A stretch of DNA of 64,000 nt from an uncultured Acidobacteriota bacterium (GTDB lineage: Bacteria; Acidobacteriota; Vicinamibacteria; Marinacidobacterales; SMYC01). The stretch covers positions 1-64,000 of the forward strand of contig CAMYKY010000005.1 in the NCBI GenBank assembly GCA_947259165.1, in the 5' to 3' direction. A program made the translations under genes and the position numbers. Shown one piece after another: positions 58,801-64,000 of the stretch. Below the pieces are notes generated by a model, which saw only the letters and a program-made list of their open reading frames with translations, was not told the origin of the DNA and did not search any database. The first letter of the stretch is position 1. The number at the start of each line of letters is the position of its first letter.

Positions 58801-61575
58801 ATGCCCAGTTCGCGCTCACTCGTCATCTCGCCGAGTGCGATTGCCGGCATCCTGCTCCTGTTGTGCGCGGGCGGAGCCGGCGCGTCCACGTTCGAATTGA
58901 CCGGCACAGTTGTCGAGGAGTCCGGACTCGGACTTGCCGGCGCGACGTTAACGCTGATCCATGACGCAACCGGCCTCGTTCGCACGACCACGAGCAACGA
59001 CGCCGGACGCTACACGTTCCCCGCCACGGCTCCAGGCGAGTACTCCCTCGAAGTCGAGCTCGACGGCTTTGCCACGTCACGCTTTGCCGGACTTCGCTAT
59101 TTCGCCGACACCAAACCGATCTTCAACATCACGCTGAGGCTTCGCGCGGTTCAAGAATCGATGACATTCACCGGTGAGGCGCCGCTCATCAACGTGAGTC
59201 AATCGCAGCTGGGTCTCTCCGTCGAAGAGCGTCAACTCCGTGAGCTCCCCCTGACACGCCGTGATTACCTGGAGCTCGCTCCCGTAGAAGGTGGCGTGCA
59301 TGAAATCGTGGAGTCGACCCCTGGGGCAGACGTCGACGGAGCTCCACTTCAAACTCTCAACGGTGCCAACGCTCACTACAGTACGTACCACCTCGACGGA
59401 TTCGGCAACACCCGGGACCAGCACGGTGTCGTTCATATCGATGTGGATGTGGATGCCATCGAGGAGTTCCGCGTCATCAGCGGGCAGTTCTCCGCAGAGT
59501 ACGGGCAAAGCCTGACCGGCATCGTGAGCGCGACCACGCGCTCCGGCAGCAATGATTTCCACGGAAGCTTCTTCACGTACATCCGGCCAGGAAGTTGGGA
59601 CGCCGACGATCCACTCACCGGGGCGAGCACGGCACTCGACCGTCAAGAGCTCGGGTTTACTTTTTCGGGACCGATTATCGAAGATCGCACCCATTTCTTC
59701 ACGAGTTTCTCGTACCGGAACCAGGACGACGACGTCGTCGTGACCGCACCTTTCGACGACGGGCGTTTCGCGGGCGTGTTCACGCTGCCATCGAGCCGCC
59801 AGCGACTTCTCATGAAGCTAACGCACCAACTCTCCCCACGGCACCAACTCTCAGTGAAGGGCGTGTTCTCTGAGCTCGAAAGCGTCGAGGGCGTCGGGGG
59901 ATTCGATATTTTCGACAACCGGCAAGACACCTTGAACGAGGACGCCTCGGTTTTCGCCACGCTCGCTTCCGATCTCGGTAGCGCTTGGAGCGAGCTTCGC
60001 GTGGGTTTCATGCGCGAGAGGTTTAGCACTCGCGGTCAACCCCCACCGCTCGGCTTCGTCGAGATCCATCCGACGCTCGGCAACATCGGTAACCCGACGC
60101 GATTCCAGCGAGCCGACGAGGATCACGTCGAGATCTCCGAAACGCTGAGCCTTCCCGCGGGAAACCATCGAGTCAAGACCGGTTTCAATTTCTTGCGCAT
60201 CGGGAGTACCTCAGAGCTCGACCGTTACACGGACGGTGTGATGTTCGCTCCTCCGAGCCTTGTCGATGGACCGCTTCTTTTCTGGCAAGCCGTCTCCAGG
60301 GGGGATACGAATACCGTTGTCGAACGGAGCGAGAACCATTTCCAGATTTTCCTTCAAGACGATTGGCAGCTCACTCCGTTTTTGACGTTGAATCTCGGCT
60401 TGCGCTGGGAGAAAGAGACGTCGGTGCCGGACAACAACAACGTGGCACCGCGGCTCGGATTTCACTGGGACGCGAGCCAAGATGGCCGGACCTCGGTGCG
60501 CGGAGGCTACGGAATTTTCTATAGCTTCGTGTTTTCGTTCGTCGATTCGTTGGAGCGACTCTACGGTTCGGGTGGCCGCCAAATCGTCGCGCTCACAGAC
60601 AACGAGCCCGTCGACGTTCTCCTCGATGCAACTATTGCCACGAACTTCTTCGTCAACGCCCCGGAGTGGGCGCCCGCCGACCGAAAAGCGCCGAAGGCGC
60701 AGCACCTCACCTTCGGTATCGAACGCGAGATTCTTCCGACCGTCACCGCCGCCGTCGACGTGAGCTACATACGCGGCGAAAGCCTCATCCGACCCCTCGA
60801 CCTCAACGCCCCCGAGTTTTTCGACTACACATCCGGCGGGAGTCGCTCCAGCGCCGCCGCGGACGCGACCCGGCCGCTCGGAGTGCCCGGCGAGCCTATC
60901 CCGCCCGGCGCCGTCAACGAGCTTGCCGAGGGCTACCCCTTCGCCGGATACCGTGATCTCTACTTGATGTCGTCGCGAGGCACGAGTCGCCATTGGGGAG
61001 TCAAGCTCAACGTGACCAAGCGCTACGCGACCGACTTCCTGATCCAGGCCGTTTACAACTGGTCGCGCACCGAAAACGACGGCGACGATTTTCGCGTCAC
61101 CGAATCCTTGGCGCTCGACCCCGCGCGACCCGCGCTCGAGTGGGGACGAAGCGCCACCGATATCCCTCACGCGTTCGTGCTCAACGGTGTGTGGGACGCG
61201 CCCTTCGGTTTTCGACTCGCGGGGCTCTTCCGCGCCCGGTCGGGTCGACCGGTCGATCCGCGCGTCGATGCCGATCTCGACGGGGACCGAAAACTCCGCG
61301 AGCGCGCGGCGCGCGCCGGAGCCATTCTGGAAAGAAACAGCTTCCGCATCGGCTCGACGGCAACAGTCGATATTTCCGTCGCCAAGGAGTGGGAATTCGG
61401 AGAAGCGCGTCGCATCGAAGCGGCCCTCGATGTGTTCAACCTGACGAATCGTCTCAACCCGAGGCAGTTCCTGCAATCGTACGGCGCGTCCGCAGAGCCT
61501 TTGCCCACGTTTGGCGAGCTCGTCCAGGCCGCACCGCCGCGCCAGGTCCAGCTTTCCGTCCGGTTCACCTTTTAG
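58801..61575 (+). CDS. TonB-dependent receptor with carboxypeptidase-regulatory-like N-terminal domain
   Basis: This is a 924-residue outer-membrane receptor. After a signal peptide (AIAGILLLLCAGGAGAS), residues about 30-115 form a carboxypeptidase-regulatory-like beta-sandwich (ELTGTVVEESGLGLAGATLT; NDAGRYTFPATAPGEYSLEV). A plug domain follows (YHLDGFGNTRDQHGVVHIDV; GQFSAEYGQSLTGIVSATTR), then a long barrel (LFLQDDW-like strand near 515, FLTLNLGLRWEKETSVPDNN), ending in RQVQLSVRFTF with a terminal Phe. This Oar-like architecture is common in Acidobacteriota and Bacteroidota. It imports or binds a polymer- or peptide-derived ligand with TonB energy. It is followed by the M50-HlyD fusion gene. 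Confidence 0.92.
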   Translation: MPSSRSLVISPSAIAGILLLLCAGGAGASTFELTGTVVEESGLGLAGATLTLIHDATGLVRTTTSNDAGRYTFPATAPGEYSLEVELDGFATSRFAGLRYFADTKPIFNITLRLRAVQESMTFTGEAPLINVSQSQLGLSVEERQLRELPLTRRDYLELAPVEGGVHEIVESTPGADVDGAPLQTLNGANAHYSTYHLDGFGNTRDQHGVVHIDVDVDAIEEFRVISGQFSAEYGQSLTGIVSATTRSGSNDFHGSFFTYIRPGSWDADDPLTGASTALDRQELGFTFSGPIIEDRTHFFTSFSYRNQDDDVVVTAPFDDGRFAGVFTLPSSRQRLLMKLTHQLSPRHQLSVKGVFSELESVEGVGGFDIFDNRQDTLNEDASVFATLASDLGSAWSELRVGFMRERFSTRGQPPPLGFVEIHPTLGNIGNPTRFQRADEDHVEISETLSLPAGNHRVKTGFNFLRIGSTSELDRYTDGVMFAPPSLVDGPLLFWQAVSRGDTNTVVERSENHFQIFLQDDWQLTPFLTLNLGLRWEKETSVPDNNNVAPRLGFHWDASQDGRTSVRGGYGIFYSFVFSFVDSLERLYGSGGRQIVALTDNEPVDVLLDATIATNFFVNAPEWAPADRKAPKAQHLTFGIEREILPTVTAAVDVSYIRGESLIRPLDLNAPEFFDYTSGGSRSSAAADATRPLGVPGEPIPPGAVNELAEGYPFAGYRDLYLMSSRGTSRHWGVKLNVTKRYATDFLIQAVYNWSRTENDGDDFRVTESLALDPARPALEWGRSATDIPHAFVLNGVWDAPFGFRLAGLFRARSGRPVDPRVDADLDGDRKLRERAARAGAILERNSFRIGSTATVDISVAKEWEFGEARRIEAALDVFNLTNRLNPRQFLQSYGASAEPLPTFGELVQAAPPRQVQLSVRFTF

Positions 61576-61631
61576 ATACAATAGCCGCTCCCTCGTGGGG
61601 ACTTGTCGCTTCAGCCACGAAGGGGGTGCAA

Positions 61632-63923
61632 GTGTCCGTCGAAAAAGGCTTTAGACTTCGATCCGATCTCGAGATCGAGCCCGTCGATGAGAACGGGACC
61701 CTCTCCTATGTCATCAAGGACCCCCGAAGCGAGCGCTTTTTCCGCATCAAGCCCCTCGAATACTTTCTGATCTCTCAGTTCGACGGGAACACCGACCTCG
61801 CCGAGATCCGCCGGCGCGCTTCGGACGAGAAGAAAGTGCTCGTCTCGAATGACGTGCTCACTCGCTTCGCGGCCAAATTCCAGGATCTGGGTCTTCTCGT
61901 CGATAGCGCCGAGCGTGGCGAGCCGCGCCCGACTCCGAAAACGCGCTGGAGCGGCCTCACGCTGAAGTTTCCGCTGACCAACCCCGAGCGCTTCTTGAAT
62001 TGGCTCTACCCGATGACCCGGTGGTGTTTTAGCGCCGGCTTCGTGATGTTCATGGCCGCGACTATCGTCGCCGCAATCCTCGTGGCCGTTGCGAACCGCC
62101 ACGACCTCGCCTTCGGTCTCGAGCGGGTCGTGAGCCTCGAGGGTCTGCTCTTCGTCCTCATCACCGTCTCGATTGTCACCGTTCTCCACGAGCTTGCACA
62201 CGCGCTGGCCTGTCGCCACTTCGGCGGCAGGGTGACCGACATGGGGTTTTTACTCCTGTATTTCCTTCCGTGTTTCTACGTGAACGTCAGCGATACCTAT
62301 TTGTTCCGTGAGAAACGGCAGCGACTTTGGGTCGTCTTCGCTGGCGGGTACTTCGAGATGTTCATCTGGGCGGCAAGTGTCTTCACGTGGCGAGTCGTTG
62401 CTCAAGAAACGTTTGTCTCCCGAGCGCTGTTCGTGGTCATTGCCGTGTGCGGTATCCGCAGCCTCTTTAATTTCAACCCACTGATCAAAATGGACGGCTA
62501 CTTTCTGCTGTCCGATTATTTGGGAATCTCGAACTTGAGACAGGAAGCCCTGTCGGGACTAACGGGGTTTTTTCGTCGCGCGGCCGCGCTCGAGGTCCAA
62601 CCACCGTCGCCCGAGATTTCCGCGCGGCGCATCCTCGCACTCCGTGGCGATCGATTTTTGCTGCTCTTTGGTGGCGCGGCGCTTCTATACACGGTCGCCC
62701 TCGTCGGGTTTCTCGTTCTCCACTCCGGCGAGTGGGTGTTCGACAATTTTGGCGCGAACGCGCTGGGTCTCTTCTCCGTCGTTCTTGTCGGGCTCTTGCA
62801 CAAGCCCGCCATCAGCGCCGCCTCGGCCGCGAAGCGGACCAGCAAGGAAAAGTGGAAGGATCTGGGCGAGCACAAGCGCCGCCCCCGCTTCGTCGTGATC
62901 TGGGGTGGTCTGTCCTTGTTGGTGGCCGCGCTGCCCTGGCAGCTCCGGGTTCCATCGGAGCTGTCCGTTCTCCCCCAAGAGAGGCAGACGGTACGAGCAC
63001 CGGCCGATGGTCGTATCGAGAGGATCCACGTGCGCGAGGGCGCGCGGGTCGAGCGAGGGGACCTGATTCTAGAATACGACGCGAACGAGCTTCTATTGGA
63101 GCGACGGACCAAGCAGGCGGAGCTCTCGCAGGCCGAGGAGGAGCTCCGGCTCCTCGCCAAGCAGAACCCGTCGTTTCGGGAAGAGATTCGGGTCGAAGAA
63201 CGTGCGCTCGAAACAACACGAGCACAGGAACAAGCAGCGACTCAGGATTTCGACCGAGCGCAGCGGTTGTGGACGCCGGGGTTGATTTCCCAGGATGCGT
63301 TCGACAGTGCCCAAAACAAGCTCGACGAGGCCGAGGCGAAGACACGAGAGGCGGAAGCCCGCATCGCGCTCGCGCGCAAGCAAAGCCCCGACAGCCGCAA
63401 CGAGCAGATGGAAGTCCTTCATTTGAAGGACGCCGGCGCACAGAGAGCGGCTATCGAAAAATTGCAGGCTGAGCTCGATCAGCTAGACGACCTTCTAGCA
63501 CGATCGAAAATTTACGCCTCGATCGCAGGCACGCTCACGACCTACCGCTTCAAAGAAAAAATCGGTGAATATCTCGAGGAGGGCGCGGACGTTTGCGAGA
63601 TCGTGAACGACGACCAGGTTGTCCTGGAGATGCCCGTCGCCGAGAAGGACATCGACATCATCGAGCTAGGCCAAGACGTCAAGTTCAAAGTGCGCGGCTA
63701 CCCCTCTCGGAGCTTCCGCGCCACCGTCGACGAGATTGCGCCAGTGGCGACGACGGACGGCAACGTATCCACCATCCTTCTTCGCGCCTATATCGACAAC
63801 GAAGACCGCGTGTTGAAACCGGGCATGACCGGAGTCGCCAAGGTCTACTGCGGCATGAGCTTTGTCGCGAACGTGCTCACTCGCGATATCGTCCGCTTCA
63901 TCAGAACCGAATTCTGGCTCTAG
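61632..63923 (+). CDS. Three-part fusion: PqqD/RRE-like domain, M50 metalloprotease, HlyD-type adaptor
   Basis: This protein has about 763 residues. Residues about 1-95 resemble a PqqD/RRE-type winged helix (SYVIKDPRSERFFRIKPLEY; ISQFDGNTDLAEIRRRAS). A site-2 (M50) metalloprotease part with about six or seven helices follows, with zinc motif HELAHAL near residue 186 and the downstream Asp in NFNPLIKMDGYFLLSDYLGI. The last ~320 residues form a HlyD/RND-adaptor: lipoyl half-motif VRAPADGRIERIHVREGARV, a long coiled coil, and EKIGEYLEEGADVCEIVNDD. The start is GTG 61632 or 61626 with AGGGGG just upstream; the much longer upstream frame overlaps the receptor gene and is rejected. It probably cleaves and exports a peptide. 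Confidence 0.82.
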   Translation: MSVEKGFRLRSDLEIEPVDENGTLSYVIKDPRSERFFRIKPLEYFLISQFDGNTDLAEIRRRASDEKKVLVSNDVLTRFAAKFQDLGLLVDSAERGEPRPTPKTRWSGLTLKFPLTNPERFLNWLYPMTRWCFSAGFVMFMAATIVAAILVAVANRHDLAFGLERVVSLEGLLFVLITVSIVTVLHELAHALACRHFGGRVTDMGFLLLYFLPCFYVNVSDTYLFREKRQRLWVVFAGGYFEMFIWAASVFTWRVVAQETFVSRALFVVIAVCGIRSLFNFNPLIKMDGYFLLSDYLGISNLRQEALSGLTGFFRRAAALEVQPPSPEISARRILALRGDRFLLLFGGAALLYTVALVGFLVLHSGEWVFDNFGANALGLFSVVLVGLLHKPAISAASAAKRTSKEKWKDLGEHKRRPRFVVIWGGLSLLVAALPWQLRVPSELSVLPQERQTVRAPADGRIERIHVREGARVERGDLILEYDANELLLERRTKQAELSQAEEELRLLAKQNPSFREEIRVEERALETTRAQEQAATQDFDRAQRLWTPGLISQDAFDSAQNKLDEAEAKTREAEARIALARKQSPDSRNEQMEVLHLKDAGAQRAAIEKLQAELDQLDDLLARSKIYASIAGTLTTYRFKEKIGEYLEEGADVCEIVNDDQVVLEMPVAEKDIDIIELGQDVKFKVRGYPSRSFRATVDEIAPVATTDGNVSTILLRAYIDNEDRVLKPGMTGVAKVYCGMSFVANVLTRDIVRFIRTEFWL

Positions 63924-63953
63924 CAGGCCGCCGAAAGACACCGTCGCAGCCCG

Positions 63954-64000
63954 CTAGAGTTCGTCTCGAGTCATCGACTTGATGAAGTCTTCGAGGGTCG
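63954..64000 (-). CDS. C-terminal tail of a minus-strand gene (5' end outside window)
   Basis: On the minus strand the last 47 bases read in frame TLEDFIKSMTRDEL followed by TAG at 63954-63956. It looks like the charged C-terminal end of a protein whose gene lies beyond the window and is convergent with the M50-HlyD fusion. The short length gives no functional clue. Confidence 0.3.
   Translation of the reverse strand, partial: TLEDFIKSMTRDEL

Noticed and set aside
60993-61631. 211-codon N-terminal extension of the M50-HlyD frame
   Set aside because: It lies within the coding sequence of the TonB-dependent receptor in another frame and is Arg-rich shadow sequence. The protein-like part and a ribosome-binding site begin near 61626-61632.
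1-64000. CRISPR arrays, tRNA or rRNA genes, prophage or transposase genes
   Set aside because: I read the window for regularly spaced repeats, cloverleaf-like and rRNA-like segments and transposase or integrase motifs, and saw none that I could support.

Overview
The window is GC-rich bacterial chromosome with dense genes on both strands, frequent ATGA/TTGA/GTGA start-stop overlaps and many GTG/TTG starts. A complete System I (Ccm) cytochrome c maturation set, outer-membrane proteins (a TonB-dependent receptor with a carboxypeptidase-regulatory-like domain, a DUF5916-type barrel, a MetA-type barrel), many large glycosyltransferase-C (GT-C) type membrane proteins and the palindromic repeats all point to a Gram-negative, probably a member of the Acidobacteriota. 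That assignment is an inference from gene content. No rRNA, tRNA, CRISPR array, phage or canonical transposase gene was seen.

Layout. 1-10.9 kb: the tail of an unidentified gene, then four large multi-pass GT-C-like proteins (two with extra soluble sugar-binding-like domains) and a sulfatase-superfamily lipoprotein. 10.9-18.7 kb: a surface-glycan cluster (two GT4, one GT2, a DegT/DnrJ-type aminotransferase, a sugar O-methyltransferase, a radical SAM/SPASM protein, an OmpA-like protein). 18.9-27.1 kb: the main cytochrome c maturation operon, ccmE-ccmF-ccmH-ccmI-like-unknown-ccmA-ccmB, followed closely by a DUF5916-type outer-membrane protein. ccmC and ccmD lie 13 kb away at 37.4-38.2 kb. 27.3-31.5 kb: a GT-C protein and a sodium:solute symporter operon that begins with a 40-residue accessory peptide. 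31.6-35.6 kb: an FHA-GAF-PP2C phosphatase translationally coupled to a serine hydrolase/VanX-type dipeptidase fusion. 36-43.2 kb: MFS transporter, ccmCD, GT-C protein, two SDR dehydrogenases, cupin and an NSS-family transporter. 43.3-50.5 kb: a six-gene minus-strand glycan operon (GT2, methyltransferase, FAD oxidoreductase, GT-C, phosphodiesterase-like protein, outer-membrane barrel). 50.8-58.7 kb: an FHA/DUF4388-type protein, Ldh-type dehydrogenase, a HAD-ECH bifunctional beta-oxidation enzyme, a class V aminotransferase, a thioesterase and a mechanosensitive-channel-like protein. 58.8-63.9 kb: a TonB-dependent receptor followed by a PqqD/RRE-like-M50 protease-HlyD fusion.

The most interesting points are: (1) a Ccm system combining a Cys-type (CxxxY) CcmE with a five-cysteine CcmH-like protein, a double-zinc-ribbon CcmI-like protein and an unknown anchored protein; (2) the RRE-like/M50/HlyD three-part fusion; (3) the phosphatase coupled to the PBP-VanX fusion; (4) a 167-bp terminal-inverted-repeat element whose second copy supplies the 3' end and stop codon of an aminotransferase gene; (5) a perfect 35-bp-arm palindrome resembling REP/RAYT-type repeats between convergent genes; and (6) a compact glycan operon ending in an outer-membrane barrel.
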